Shown: positions 51,912-64,000 of the stretch, piece by piece
How positions within the stretch are numbered: position 1 is the first letter of the stretch
How the letters are laid out: every line of letters begins with the position of its first letter
Source: Pseudofrankia sp. DC12
Lineage (GTDB): Bacteria > Actinomycetota > Actinomycetes > Frankiales > Frankiaceae
Length of the DNA stretch: 64,000 nt
Direction of reading: 5' to 3'
Assembly (NCBI RefSeq): GCF_000966285.1
Contig: NZ_KQ031391.1
Span: 3,321,208-3,385,207 of the forward strand
Notes under the pieces: model-generated
What the model was told of the DNA's origin: nothing
Database searches by the model: none
Seen by the model: only the letters and a program-made list of their open reading frames with translations
Made by a program: the position numbers and the translations under genes

Positions 51912-52151
51912 ATGCCTCCCGTCCTGGCCCTACTCCTACTCCTGGCCGTGGTGACGCTCGGTTACCTCGTGGCGTGTCGGTTCTGGCCCTACGCCGCGTG
52001 CCCACGGTGCTCCGGCGCCGGGAAACGCCGCTCCCTGTCGGGCCGTGCGTGGCGCACCTGCCACCGCTGCCACGGCTCCGGCGCCCGCCTCCGCATCGGC
52101 CGGCGCATCTCCAACGCCCTCACCCAACAGCACCGCCGAGCCCGCCGCTAA
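51912..52151 (+). CDS. Small membrane protein with DnaJ-like zinc ribbon
   Basis: A 79-residue protein behind CAGGAGCC. The N-terminal helix MPPVLALLLLLAVVTLGYLV precedes CPRCSGAGKRR...CHRCHGSGAR, two CxxCxGxG motifs as in DnaJ zinc centres, and a basic tail. It could be a membrane-bound zinc protein of the transfer apparatus; similar small genes are common after traB in AICEs. Function is unknown. Confidence 0.65.
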   Translation: MPPVLALLLLLAVVTLGYLVACRFWPYAACPRCSGAGKRRSLSGRAWRTCHRCHGSGARLRIGRRISNALTQQHRRARR

Positions 52152-52187
52152 CCCACGCCAACCCACACCCCTGAACGGAGAAGACCG

Positions 52188-52436
52188 ATGAGACGCCCCA
52201 CCCGCCCCAGCCGCCGGGCCACCCCCGCACCGGACGTGCCCACCGTCGCCGAGTCGCTCGCGAGCATCCGCGCCTCCCGCGCGAAGTACGTCGCCTGGGC
52301 CGCAGACGCCCGCCACAAGGCGGCCATCGCGACCGACCCCGCCGACCAGTCCGAATGGGCCGCCGAAGCCGCCGGCATCGACGTCTGGGTCGCCGAGTGC
52401 GACGTCGACATCGCCGCCATCCAAGCGGGCCGCTGA
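52188..52436 (+). CDS. Small helical AICE protein
   Basis: An 82-residue protein with GGAGAAG ahead of ATG 52188. The basic N-terminus is followed by an amphipathic region ESLASIRASRAKYVAWAADARHKAAIA and a Trp-rich end (AGIDVWVAECDVDIAAIQAGR). No family is recognised. It is the first of two adjacent small helical proteins before the zinc-ribbon set. Confidence 0.55.
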   Translation: MRRPTRPSRRATPAPDVPTVAESLASIRASRAKYVAWAADARHKAAIATDPADQSEWAAEAAGIDVWVAECDVDIAAIQAGR

Positions 52437-52492
52437 CCTCAGTTCGACTGCCAACCCCCGACGACATCACCCCGCCGAAAGGACCCGTGATC

Positions 52493-52726
52493 ATGCGCGA
52501 CAACTCGATTCGCCGCCCGATGACCGACGCCGAGCTGGCCCGCGACGCCCGGCTGTGTGACCGGCAGGTCGAGGTCATCGACGCGTCCAACCGCGCCTAC
52601 GACCTCGCCGACCGGGCCGGCCGGCACACCCCGACCGGCCGCCGTGCCGCCGCGCTCTCCGAGACCCTCGCCGACCGCCACGGCGAGGTCAGCGACGAGA
52701 TCGAGCGGCTTCGCGGCAGCCGATGA
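52493..52726 (+). CDS. Small helical AICE protein
   Basis: A 77-residue charged helical protein (DAELARDARLCDRQVEVIDASNRAYDLADRAG) starting at ATG 52493 with AAAGGA upstream; GTG 52487 is possible. The stop overlaps the start of the next tiny gene (ATGA). No domain is recognised. Confidence 0.55.
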   Translation: MRDNSIRRPMTDAELARDARLCDRQVEVIDASNRAYDLADRAGRHTPTGRRAAALSETLADRHGEVSDEIERLRGSR

Positions 52727-52869
52727 GCCGCGACGTCTGCCCCACGCTCCCGTCCGGGCGGCACGTCTGGTGGCGCCTGAACGGCGTGTACGAGTGCGTC
52801 GCGTGCGCGGCGCCGCTCCCCACCGCCACCGACGACGAGGCCGACGAGACACCCGACGACGAGAGCTAG
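52723..52869 (+). CDS. Tiny CxxC protein (48 residues)
   Basis: MSRDVCPTLPSGRHVWWRLN, then YECVACAAPL and an acidic tail. The CxxC and Trp-rich N-terminus resemble half a zinc ribbon. Its ATGA overlap with the gene before argues that it is translated. Confidence 0.5.
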   Translation: MSRDVCPTLPSGRHVWWRLNGVYECVACAAPLPTATDDEADETPDDES

Positions 52870-52913
52870 ATCTGCCCCCGACCACCAACCCCACCACCCG
52901 GAAGGAACCCCCG

Positions 52914-53111
52914 ATGGCCCGCTCATCCCGTACCCACGTCGTCTCGTCCCGCCGCGGCACCCAGACCTTCTCCGCCCCGACCCGCGACGAGCTCCCACCC
53001 GGCGCGTCCCGCGACGGTGGCCAGGCCTGCACCCACTGCGGCGCCAGCCGCTGGTTGCGGGTCACCGCCCGCCGCATGGTCTGCATGCCCGGCCACGGCT
53101 GCCAGAGCTAA
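52914..53111 (+). CDS. Small zinc-ribbon protein (65 residues)
   Basis: Start ATG 52914 has GGAAGGA upstream. The C-terminal half CTHCGASRWLRVTARRMVCMPGHGC has the spacing of a four-Cys zinc ribbon; the N-terminal half is basic. Possibly DNA-binding. It is one of a run of small zinc proteins in this element. Confidence 0.55.
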   Translation: MARSSRTHVVSSRRGTQTFSAPTRDELPPGASRDGGQACTHCGASRWLRVTARRMVCMPGHGCQS

Positions 53112-53149
53112 CCCGTCCCGCCTACACCCACCGAGAGGACCGACCGGCC

Positions 53150-53326
53150 ATGCCCCGTAAGACCCCCGGCGCCCTGCGCGCCGCCGGCCGCCGCGCGATC
53201 GCCGCACTGAGCTGCGCGGTCTGCCGCCAGCCCATCGACCCCGGCCGCCGTGTCATCCGCACCACCGGCCGCAACTACCACCCCGGCTGCGCACCCACTA
53301 CCCAAACCCCGACCGCCGGCAACTAG
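53150..53326 (+). CDS. Tiny zinc-finger-like protein (58 residues)
   Basis: ATG 53150 has GAGAGGACC upstream. CAVCRQPIDPGRRVIRT followed by NYHPGC gives a CxxC...HxxC pattern like a small LIM/treble-clef finger. The N-terminus is strongly basic (MPRKTPGALRAAGRRAI). Confidence 0.5.
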   Translation: MPRKTPGALRAAGRRAIAALSCAVCRQPIDPGRRVIRTTGRNYHPGCAPTTQTPTAGN

Positions 53327-53417
53327 CTCCGCCCGGGGCGCGGCGCCAACTCCGCCAAAGAACCGTCGCCGCGCCCCGGCCCTCACCACCCACCAGGGAC
53401 AGCAAGGGAGTTCCATC

Positions 53418-53591
53418 ATGGCGCACTGGTACTGCCCCGACTGCCGCACGACCTCCCAAGAGGTCGGCAGCCAGGCCGAAGCCAAGCAGCTCCTCCAGAC
53501 CCACCAGCGGCACTTCTGCCGCCCCGCCCGGCCCGTCCAGCGGCCGACCTCGACCCCCGCCGCCCGGCCCGCCAGGACCGGCCGCCGGTGA
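53418..53591 (+). CDS. Tiny zinc-finger-like protein (57 residues)
   Basis: ATG 53418 behind AAGGGAG. MAHWYCPDCRTTSQEVGSQ and LQTHQRHFC form a CxxC...HxxxxC finger; the tail is basic and Pro-rich. The stop overlaps the next start (GTGA). Confidence 0.5.
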   Translation: MAHWYCPDCRTTSQEVGSQAEAKQLLQTHQRHFCRPARPVQRPTSTPAARPARTGRR

Positions 53592-53728
53592 CCCCGCCCA
53601 CGGCGGCCGGTGAGGCCAACCCGACCAACCGGGCGTGCGCGCTGTGCGGCCAGACGACCGGCGGCACCGGGCTGATCTGCGCGAGCTGCGTCACCCTGCC
53701 CACGCCGACCCGAGCCGGCACCCGATGA
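53588..53728 (+). CDS. Tiny zinc-ribbon protein (46 residues)
   Basis: GTG 53588 overlaps the previous stop, and its own stop overlaps the next start (ATGA). CALCGQTTGGTGLICASC is a compact four-Cys ribbon. Coupling at both ends supports its being a real gene. Confidence 0.5.
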   Translation: MTPPTAAGEANPTNRACALCGQTTGGTGLICASCVTLPTPTRAGTR

Positions 53729-53910
53729 CCGTCCACCCGGCCGGGACCGCCCCGGCTCCGTGGCAGGCGTCGGTGCGCGTGACGTGTTCCTGCGGCCGGC
53801 TCGATCGCACCGTCACCGGCACCGCCACGGCCCGCCAGCTCGCCACCGGCCACGACCGCGCCTACCACCACGCCACGCCCATCGCCGTCGTTCACCCGGC
53901 CGGGCGGTAG
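53725..53910 (+). CDS. Small AICE protein with Cys pair (61 residues)
   Basis: ATG 53725, coupled to the gene before. VRVTCSCGRLDRTVTGTATARQLATGHDRAYHHATP combines a CxC and several His, possibly metal-binding. No family is recognised. Confidence 0.5.
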   Translation: MTVHPAGTAPAPWQASVRVTCSCGRLDRTVTGTATARQLATGHDRAYHHATPIAVVHPAGR

Positions 53911-53915
53911 CCCCG

Positions 53916-54284
53916 GTGGCCGTGTTCTACGACCCAGACGGCGCCCGCTACGGCATCCCGACCTGGCCGTACCGCATGGCCCCGGACCATTTGGCGACCC
54001 GCCGCCAACTCACCGCCCTGGGCCTACGCCCGACCGGCGACCCCGTCGCCCAGCTCATGTGGCGCTCCCGCCGCTCGGCCACCGGCATCCGGACCGCCGC
54101 GCTCTACCACCTCGCCGACACCGTCCAACGCACCCCAGCAACCCAGCGGCAACGCGCGCAGCTCGCCGCCGCCCGCGCCCGGCGCCGCATCTGCCCCGAC
54201 TGCCAGCAAGACGCCGGCTACGTCATCCCCGCCCACCTCGGCGTCTGCCTCGACTGCCACGACCGCACAGACCTCGCTGCCTGA
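53916..54284 (+). CDS. RRQRL-motif-type zinc-binding protein
   Basis: A 122-residue AICE protein. DHLATRRQLTALGLRPTGDPVAQLMWRSRR carries the RRQL-type motif that names the family, and ICPDCQQDAGYVIPAHLGVCLDC is a four-Cys zinc ribbon at the C-terminus. GTG 53916 is the likely start. The family is common between traB and the replication genes of actinomycete elements; its role is not established. Confidence 0.7.
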   Translation: MAVFYDPDGARYGIPTWPYRMAPDHLATRRQLTALGLRPTGDPVAQLMWRSRRSATGIRTAALYHLADTVQRTPATQRQRAQLAAARARRRICPDCQQDAGYVIPAHLGVCLDCHDRTDLAA

Positions 54285-54323
54285 CCAGCCCACCCGCTCC
54301 AGCACCGGAAGGACCGACCTGCC

Positions 54324-54752
54324 ATGGCCGGAGAAACCACGATCACCGTCGTCGGCAACCTCACCGCCGACCCCGAGCTGCGCTTCACCCCGAATGGTGC
54401 GGCCGTCACCTCGTTCACCGTCGCGTCCACACCACGGACCCTCGACCGGGCCAGCGGCGAGTGGAAGGACGGCGACCCGCTGTTCCTGCGCGCCTCGATC
54501 TGGCGCCAGGCGGCCGAACACGTCGCCGATTCCCTGACCAAGGGCATGCGCGTGATCGTCGTCGGCCGGCTCAAGCAACGGTCCTTCGAGACCCGCGAGG
54601 GCGAGAAGCGCACCGTCTTCGAGCTCGACGTCGAGGAGATCGGCCCGTCGCTGCGCTACGCCACCGCCAAGGTCACCCGCGCCGCCCGCGGCACCGGCAA
54701 CCCCGGCACCGACGCCTACACCACCCCGCCCGGCGACGAACCGCCGTTCTAG
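54324..54752 (+). CDS. ssb: Single-stranded DNA-binding protein
   Basis: A 142-residue OB-fold protein: [54 protein letters not shown] and the acidic C-terminal tip GDEPPF that recruits replication partners. ATG 54324 has GGAAGGACC upstream. It lies directly before repSA and would coat single strands made by rolling-circle replication of the excised element. It is shorter than chromosomal Ssb, with a reduced Gly-rich linker. Confidence 0.9.
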   Translation: MAGETTITVVGNLTADPELRFTPNGAAVTSFTVASTPRTLDRASGEWKDGDPLFLRASIWRQAAEHVADSLTKGMRVIVVGRLKQRSFETREGEKRTVFELDVEEIGPSLRYATAKVTRAARGTGNPGTDAYTTPPGDEPPF

Positions 54753-54839
54753 CCCCGACTCCCGGGCCGGCGGCCATCGCCGCAACCGGCCGCCGGCCCG
54801 GCATCCATCCCCCTGTGGCCTGAAAGGAGCGGCGAATCC

Positions 54840-56375
54840 GTGACCCCGGTCGATCTGCTGGAAGAGGCCCGGCCGCGTATCGCGGACGGCTCCCTTGCCG
54901 CGTTCCGCGTCCAGCTCGACCGGATCGCCGGCTGCACCCGCCCGATCCGCATCTCCGGCCGAAGCCTTCACGTCGACCTGCGCACCGGGGAGATCCGGCC
55001 ATTCTTCGAGTCGGCCACCCAGCCCGACGGGACGATCCTCATCCCCTGCGGCAATCGGCGCGCGAGCGTCTGCCCGTCGTGCTCGTGGACCTATGCGGGT
55101 GACGCCTGGCAGATCGTGCACACCGGCCTGGCCGGCGGCCGGGGCATCCCCGAGGCGGTCATCGACCACCCGGGCCTGTTCGTCACGGTCACCGCCCCCT
55201 CGTTCGGGCCGGTCCATACCCGCAACGCCAAGCACGGCCAGGACGCCCGGACCTGCCACCGACTCAAAGGCTTCTGCCCCCACGGAAAGCCCCGCGGCTG
55301 CTGGGCGGTCCACGACGCCAAAGACGATCCACAGCTGGGTCAGGCGCTGTGTCTGGACTGTTACGACTACCTCGGCGCGGTGATCTGGAACGCGATCGCC
55401 GCCCGCTTGTTCAAGCGGACCGTTGATCTCTGCTACCGCCGTCTTGCGCACATCGTCGGCGTGCCCCTCACCAGCGGTATTCGCAAAGACGGATCACGGC
55501 GCGTCGGAATCCGGGAACTGCTGCGGATCTCCTACGTCAAGGTCGCCGAGATGCAGGCCCGTAGCCTGATCCACTTTCACGGGATCCTCCGGCTCGACGG
55601 GTTCAGCCCGATCCCTGGCGACTACCCGCCCCCGCCCGACTGGGCGACCGGGAAGCTGCTCGCGCGGGCGTGGCGCTGGGCCGTCGAGCAGGTCAGCGAA
55701 CCCTGCCCGACCCCGGCCGCCGCCGGCCTGGCCGCCGCCCGTTGGGGAGAGCAGCACCACGAACGCCACCTGACCGTGGCCGGTGGCGTCGAACTCGACG
55801 ACACGACCACCGTGATTCCCGACGGGCCGCTGTCCGCCCGCGCGGTCGGGAACTACCTCGCCAAGTACGTCACCAAGGGCGTCACCGACTCCGGCGTGCT
55901 GGACCAGCCCATCCGGACCTCCGACGATCTGCGCCTGGTCCTGCCGCTGCTCACCGGCCACCAGGCCGCGATGGTCCGCACCGCCTGGTACCTCGGCGGC
56001 CCCGTCCTCCCGCTGCCCGGGCAGCCGGCCCGGGCGCTCGCCGAGCTGCGGTTGCGGCAAAACGCTCACCAGTTCGGGTTCCGGGGCCACTGGCTGACCA
56101 AGTCCCGGGTCTACTCGCTGACCTTCGGGGCCTGCCGGACCGAACGCCGCGAGTGGCAGCGCACCCACGACGCCAAGGGCAACCCGCGAACCCCGCTCGA
56201 CGCCTGGGGCCGCCCACTCGAAGCCGACACCGGCGACGAAGTCCTGACCATCGGCGAATGGCGCTTCGAGGGCGCCGGCTACCGCCTGTCCGGAGACGCC
56301 CAGCTCGCCGCGATGGCCGCCGACCTCGCCCGCTCGCGACGCGAGGCCGCCCGCGCCGACCGCGCCGCCGCTTGA
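54840..56375 (+). CDS. repSA: RepSA-type rolling-circle replication initiator
   Basis: The 511-residue initiator that nicks the double-strand origin of the excised element. Zinc-like Cys pairs (CPSCSW near residue 78; CLDCYD near 171) precede the HUH motif LIHFHGIL (His245, His247). GNYLAKYVTKG (Tyr339, Tyr343) supplies the catalytic tyrosines. GTG 54840 has AAAGGAGCGG upstream. It is close in arrangement to RepSA of pSAM2. It is followed within 35 bases by xis. The origin it recognises was not located. Confidence 0.9.
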   Translation: MTPVDLLEEARPRIADGSLAAFRVQLDRIAGCTRPIRISGRSLHVDLRTGEIRPFFESATQPDGTILIPCGNRRASVCPSCSWTYAGDAWQIVHTGLAGGRGIPEAVIDHPGLFVTVTAPSFGPVHTRNAKHGQDARTCHRLKGFCPHGKPRGCWAVHDAKDDPQLGQALCLDCYDYLGAVIWNAIAARLFKRTVDLCYRRLAHIVGVPLTSGIRKDGSRRVGIRELLRISYVKVAEMQARSLIHFHGILRLDGFSPIPGDYPPPPDWATGKLLARAWRWAVEQVSEPCPTPAAAGLAAARWGEQHHERHLTVAGGVELDDTTTVIPDGPLSARAVGNYLAKYVTKGVTDSGVLDQPIRTSDDLRLVLPLLTGHQAAMVRTAWYLGGPVLPLPGQPARALAELRLRQNAHQFGFRGHWLTKSRVYSLTFGACRTERREWQRTHDAKGNPRTPLDAWGRPLEADTGDEVLTIGEWRFEGAGYRLSGDAQLAAMAADLARSRREAARADRAAA

Positions 56376-56409
56376 CCGTCCCGCCCGAAGCCTTCGAGAG
56401 GAGCCCTCC

Positions 56410-56760
56410 ATGACCGTCTCCCCCATCGCCGGCCACCGGCCGCCGACCGCGCCACCCGCGGCCGATCTGGACCTGATCCGCGCCGAGCTGCGCGCGGTCC
56501 TCGCCCGGCTCGACGACCTGGCCGCCGTCCAGCGCGTCACCCCGACCCGGCCGGCGACGATCCTCGCGCCGGACCCGACCGCCGACCTGCCGCCGCTCGT
56601 GCCCGTGGAGCGCGCCGCCGACCTGCTCGGCCTGTCGCGCTCAGGCGCCTACCGCCTGGCCGCCAGCGGCGAGCTGCCGTCGCGCAAGCTCGGCGGCCGG
56701 GTGTTCATCGTCACCGCCGGCCTGCGCGCGATCCTCACCCCGGACGGAGCGGCGGCGTGA
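56410..56760 (+). CDS. xis: Excisionase
   Basis: A 116-residue protein. After a helical N-terminal extension, LVPVERAADLLGLSRSGAYRLAASGELPSRKLGGRVFIV is the MerR/HTH_17 DNA-binding domain shared with the element 1 Xis. GAGAGGAGCC lies upstream of ATG 56410. The stop overlaps the integrase GTG by four bases, so integrase translation depends on xis translation. Confidence 0.88.
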   Translation: MTVSPIAGHRPPTAPPAADLDLIRAELRAVLARLDDLAAVQRVTPTRPATILAPDPTADLPPLVPVERAADLLGLSRSGAYRLAASGELPSRKLGGRVFIVTAGLRAILTPDGAAA

Positions 56761-58004
56761 AGGGCAGCGTCTACCGCAAGGACGGCAAATGGGCCTACCG
56801 CTTCGACCTCGGGCCCGACCCGCTGACCGGCCGGCGCCGCCAGCCGTCCAAGTCCGGCTTCGAGCGCAAGACCGATGCGGAGAAGGCCATGCGCGCGGCG
56901 ATCACGGCGGCTGAGGCGGGCCGGCATGTCGGGGCCTCGCGCCGCACGGTCGGGGAGTTCCTGACCGAGTGGCACGCGGCGGTGCAGCACGCGATGCGGC
57001 CGAACACGTGGGTGAAGTACGGCTACTGCGCCGGCTACGTGACCCGGGTCATCGGGGAGACGCCGTTGCGGGAGTTGACCCCGGTGCGGCTGAACCTGCT
57101 CTATACCCACCTGCTCAAGGCGGGTCGCGTCCGGCCGCGCGGGGACCAGGGCGCGGGGCTCTCGGCGTCGACCGTGGCGACGGTGCACCGGATGCTGCAC
57201 CGGGCGCTCGGTGACGCGGTGCGCTGGGGCTACCTGGCGCGCAACGTCGCCGAGGACGCGGCCCCGCCCCGGGTGGGCAAGCGGCCGGCGACGGTGTGGA
57301 CGACGGAGCAGCTGCGGACGTTCGTCGAGCACATCCAGGGCGATCGGCTGTACGCGCTCTACCTGCTGATCGTGACGACCGGGATGCGGCGCGGGGAGGC
57401 GGTCGGGCTGCGCCGTCAGGATCTCGACCTGGCGGCGGCCACGGTCGTGCCGGCGGTCCCGCGGGTGGTGGTCGACGGCCAGGCCGGCGACGGCGAGACC
57501 AAGACCGAGTCCGGGGAGCGCCCGCGTTCGCTCGACCCGGCGACGCTCGCCGCGCTGCGCGCCCACGTCGAGCGGTGGGAGAAGGAGCGGGCCGACGTCG
57601 GTCACACCTCGGATCTGCTGTTCTGCCACCCGGACGGGTCCAACATCCACCCGGACTCGGTCACCGACTGGTTCCAGGGCCACGCCCGCGCGGCGGGCCT
57701 GCCGGTGATCCGGCTGCACGACGTCCGCCACAGCTATGCGACCGCCGCGTTCAAGGCCGGGGTTCATCCCAAGGTGGTCAGCGAGCGGCTCGGCCACGCC
57801 GACGTGGCGTTCACCCTGCGGACCTACAGCCACGTCATCCCGGGCATGGATGCCGCCGCCGCCGACCTGGTCGCCGGCCAGATCCTCGGGGCGTCCGAGC
57901 CGCTCGCGCCGCCCGCTGACGAGACCCCGCAGGACGACGACGTGCACGATCCTGTGCACAAAGAAGCCGGTCCGCTCCCAGAATGCGGGGGCGAGACCGG
58001 CTGA
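56757..58004 (+). CDS. int: Tyrosine integrase of element 2
   Basis: A 415-residue recombinase (MKGSVYRKDGKWAYRFDLGPD) with N-terminal arm-binding, core-binding and catalytic domains. The catalytic residues are Arg in TTGMRRGEAVGL, HDVRHSYAT (HxxR) and LGHADVAFTLRTYSHV (His, Tyr). It is clearly homologous to the element 1 integrase but acts at tRNA-Ile. The stop lies 17 bases from the att repeat. The xis-int overlap and the repSA gene just upstream match pSAM2 organisation. Confidence 0.93.
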   Translation: MKGSVYRKDGKWAYRFDLGPDPLTGRRRQPSKSGFERKTDAEKAMRAAITAAEAGRHVGASRRTVGEFLTEWHAAVQHAMRPNTWVKYGYCAGYVTRVIGETPLRELTPVRLNLLYTHLLKAGRVRPRGDQGAGLSASTVATVHRMLHRALGDAVRWGYLARNVAEDAAPPRVGKRPATVWTTEQLRTFVEHIQGDRLYALYLLIVTTGMRRGEAVGLRRQDLDLAAATVVPAVPRVVVDGQAGDGETKTESGERPRSLDPATLAALRAHVERWEKERADVGHTSDLLFCHPDGSNIHPDSVTDWFQGHARAAGLPVIRLHDVRHSYATAAFKAGVHPKVVSERLGHADVAFTLRTYSHVIPGMDAAAADLVAGQILGASEPLAPPADETPQDDDVHDPVHKEAGPLPECGGETG

Positions 58005-58021
58005 TGTGCTGGTACCAAAGG

Positions 58022-58064
58022 GTGGACCTAGGTGGACTTGAACCACCGGCCTCTTCCTTATCAG
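58022..58064 (+). repeat. attachment site, tRNA-proximal copy (element 2)
   Basis: 43-bp perfect copy of 44356-44398 containing the 3' half of tRNA-Ile from the anticodon loop through the discriminator base plus one further base. The integrase gene is adjacent. Confidence 0.92.
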
Positions 58065-58096
58065 GGAAGCGCTCTAACCGGCTGAGCTATAGGTCC
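58023..58096 (-). tRNA. tRNA-Ile (GAT)
   Basis: Full cloverleaf on the minus strand, 74 nt: acceptor GGACCTA/TAGGTCC, D stem GCTC/GAGC, anticodon stem CTTCC/GGAAG around CTGATAA (anticodon GAT), T stem GGTGG/CCACC around TTCAAGT, discriminator A. CCA is not encoded. It is the integration target of element 2, which regenerates the tRNA 3' end on insertion. Confidence 0.96.
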
Positions 58097-58181
58097 GGGG
58101 AGTTGCTGGGGCCCGTTGGGGGCGCGAGAGCAAGAGTACAGGACGGCGGCGACCGGGTGGGAGCCACCGCCCGGCTCCTCG

Positions 58182-59498
58182 CTATCGATCGCTGAGCGTT
58201 ACCTCGATCCCACCGATCATGTCGGCGCAGAGGTTGTAGAGCATCGCCCCGAGGGTGGCCAGCAAGGTCAACAGGACGACGTTGATCGCACCCACGAGCA
58301 GGCTGATCTGCATGGCCCGGCCGAACGACAGCCAGGAGCTCACGCTGTGGCTCTCGCCCGAGGTCAGGGTGCCGGCGGCGTTCGTGATGCTGTCGAACAC
58401 ACCGACCGAGTTCAGCACGAACCAGAGCACCGCCACCGCGACCATGATCACAAGGAACAGGCACAGCGAGAACGCGAACGCGAGCCGGGTCACGGTCAGC
58501 GGGCTGACCCTGGTGAGCCGCAGCCTGGCCCGCCGGCCGGTGCGCGAGCCGTCCGCGTCGCCGTAGTCGGCCGAGTAGTCACCCGCGCGGGCCGGCTCGG
58601 ACCGGTCCTGGTCGCCCCGGCCCGGGTAGCCGGCGGCCGGATCCGGCGCGCCGCGGCCCGGCCGGGCCCACTCCCGCTGCTCACGGCCTCCGGCCGGCGC
58701 GGCGCCTGTACGGACGCCGGACACCGGGGCCGGCATCCGTTCCGCCGGCACCGCCGGGCCGCGGCTGGGCTTGGCCAGGTTCGGTTTCGGGGTGGTGTCG
58801 GCGACGGTCCGGTCCGGATCGGCCGACACGGACGCCGCGCCGACGGCCGCGACCGTCCGGGTCTCGGCGCCGCGGTCGGCGGCACCGGCACGACCGCGGT
58901 CGTCCCGGGCGCCGCTGTCCCTGGCGCCGCCGCTGTCCCTGGCGCCGCCGTTGTCCCTGGCGCCGCCGTTGTCCCGAGCGCCACTGTCCCGGCCGTTGTC
59001 CGACCCGGAGGGCCGGGCTGGGGTACGCACGATGGCCATGGTGTCTGGGTCGCGCGGCGCTTGCGCCAGCTGGTCCGTCGCGGCCGTTTTGGCCGGCGCG
59101 CCACGGCCAGCCGCGGCATACCGGTCCGAACCGGCCGACGGTGGCTGGCTGGCGACCGGCGTGGCGACCTTGGTGGTCGCCGCGCCGCCCCTGACGGTGT
59201 CCGAAGCAGCTCCCTTGGACCCGGCCGAGGATTTTGACGGGACCGAGGACGGGGCCGGCACGGCCGACGACACCGACCGGACGGCGGCCGTCTTGTCGGC
59301 GTCGCCCTCGACCGGCTCCTTGGTCGCCGTCCGCGCTCCCGCGGCGTCGTCGGACGCGGCGACGGCTGGCTTGGCGGGCACATCCTTCTTGGGCCCGCCA
59401 ACCTTCTCGAAGAAGGGGTTGCCGGCCGCCGACTCGCTGTCGGCCGCGGCCGTCGGGAGGCCGCCGGACCGACCCGGCCGCTCGTCCTTCTCGCTCAC
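58182..59498 (-). CDS. DUF3566 membrane protein downstream of gyrA
   Basis: A 438-residue protein. The N-terminal 310 residues are low-complexity and probably disordered, with a tandem GGARDNGGARDS-type repeat encoded near 58905-58992. The C-terminal 120 residues are the DUF3566 domain: ARLRLTRVSPLTVTRLAFAFSLCLFLVIM, a second helix MQISLLVGAINVVLLTLLATLGAML and the end YNLCADMIGGIEVTL. Its gene follows gyrA in most actinobacteria, and its function is unknown. GTG 59498 has GGGGAGAC upstream. Confidence 0.85.
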   Translation of the reverse strand: MSEKDERPGRSGGLPTAAADSESAAGNPFFEKVGGPKKDVPAKPAVAASDDAAGARTATKEPVEGDADKTAAVRSVSSAVPAPSSVPSKSSAGSKGAASDTVRGGAATTKVATPVASQPPSAGSDRYAAAGRGAPAKTAATDQLAQAPRDPDTMAIVRTPARPSGSDNGRDSGARDNGGARDNGGARDSGGARDSGARDDRGRAGAADRGAETRTVAAVGAASVSADPDRTVADTTPKPNLAKPSRGPAVPAERMPAPVSGVRTGAAPAGGREQREWARPGRGAPDPAAGYPGRGDQDRSEPARAGDYSADYGDADGSRTGRRARLRLTRVSPLTVTRLAFAFSLCLFLVIMVAVAVLWFVLNSVGVFDSITNAAGTLTSGESHSVSSWLSFGRAMQISLLVGAINVVLLTLLATLGAMLYNLCADMIGGIEVTLSDR

Positions 59499-59550
59499 GC
59501 GTCTCCCCTTAGCTTCCCGCCAGCCATGGGCCCGTCCTCGCAGTCAGGCG

Positions 59551-62043
<2,493 letters not shown>

Positions 62044-62189
62044 GGTGTCCTTCCAGGGCAGTTCGGAGCTAACCGGTTGACTGCTGTCCCTCGAACGGCT
62101 GTCGTCTCAGCTAGCGCTGTAGGTCTCGGTCTTTCTGGTGGCTCGATCTGTCTCGGTCAGTGCATTCAGGCCCGTAGCCAGACCTGCCC

Positions 62190-62267
62190 CCAGTCGGGCG
62201 AAGCCCGACATCGGGGGGTCGGGGGGGTCGCCCCCCGGGTAGACATTGCGGGCCACCAGGGAAGCTG
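62190..62267. repeat. Dispersed GC repeat in the gyrB-gyrA spacer
   Basis: Contains GTCGGGCGAAGCCCGAC, a G-run, TCGCCCCCCGGG and AGACATTGCGG, closely matching the tandem units at 44115-44332. The first part is a perfect hairpin. The rest of the 62044-62307 spacer holds no gene. Confidence 0.75.
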
Positions 62268-62307
62268 GCCGCGGGCCAGCGAACAGGGCCGCCTGCCTCG
62301 GCCCCCC

Positions 62308-64000
<1,693 letters not shown>

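Larger units (their letters stand above)
44356..58064. mobile_element. Integrative and conjugative element 2 in tRNA-Ile (AICE, pSAM2 type)
   Basis: A 13.7-kb element flanked by 43-bp perfect direct repeats, the right one forming the 3' part of tRNA-Ile. Gene order is regulators, whiB-like, DUF2637, traB, small zinc proteins, ssb, repSA, xis, int. This is the classic module set of actinomycete elements that excise, replicate by rolling circle and transfer double-stranded DNA with one FtsK-like pump. All essential modules have intact frames, so it could still be mobile. Confidence 0.92.

Overview
This is 64 kb of very GC-rich actinomycete chromosome. The gene content (gyrB-gyrA-DUF3566, a DLW-39 protein, a WhiB-like regulator, a mycothiol-type enzyme, pSAM2-type integrative elements, dispersed GC-rich repeats) fits a Frankia-like genome. 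That genus call is inference from gene content; the sequence itself shows only a high-GC actinobacterium.

Layout. 1-6 kb: a lipoprotein, a PP2C phosphatase and an exopolysaccharide operon read leftward (RmlD-like reductase, GT4 glycosyltransferase, chain-length/BY-kinase). 6-12 kb: a transposon graveyard with an intact IS1380-type transposase, a 5'-truncated tyrosine recombinase ending at a perfect 32-bp palindrome, a broken two-gene IS and a frameshifted conserved actinobacterial gene. 12-31 kb: ordinary chromosomal genes (HdeD-like membrane protein, an OsmC-methyltransferase fusion, hydrolases, a ROK kinase with N-terminal 9-residue repeats, FMN reductase, secreted lipase, an atypical PII protein, PEBP, DLW-39), a potADBC polyamine importer, and a three-gene locus of a ParA-like ATPase and two single-span membrane proteins.

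Two integrative elements of the actinomycete (AICE/pSAM2) type follow. Element 1 (31369-39050) sits in tRNA-Ala(TGC) between 44-bp direct repeats. It carries int, xis, small DNA-binding proteins and a TPR regulator but no recognisable replication or transfer gene. Its distal 2.6 kb is non-coding and holds an array of modular inverted/direct repeats. Element 2 (44356-58064) sits in tRNA-Ile(GAT) between 43-bp repeats and is complete: regulators, SpdB-like DUF2637, TraB/FtsK translocase, a run of tiny zinc-ribbon proteins, Ssb, RepSA, Xis and Int. Between the elements lies a leftward glycan locus (two methyltransferases, an alpha/alpha-barrel protein, a GT4 glycosyltransferase).

58-64 kb: tRNA-Ile, DUF3566, gyrA and the 3' part of gyrB. 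In many actinobacteria gyrB-gyrA-DUF3566-tRNA-Ile-tRNA-Ala-DLW-39 is one compact block. Here tRNA-Ala and the DLW-39 gene lie 27 and 37 kb away on the opposite strand, so insertion and inversion have broken the block up.

The most unusual signal is the repeat array at 36.48-38.50 kb. Three 107-bp copies share GTGTCAACG words. Three other units keep a constant core with two CTACGCGC words while their flanking arms change completely and stay complementary. A 14-base word (CCCTGTTTCAGCCG) from this array recurs inside a nested, covarying inverted repeat in element 2.
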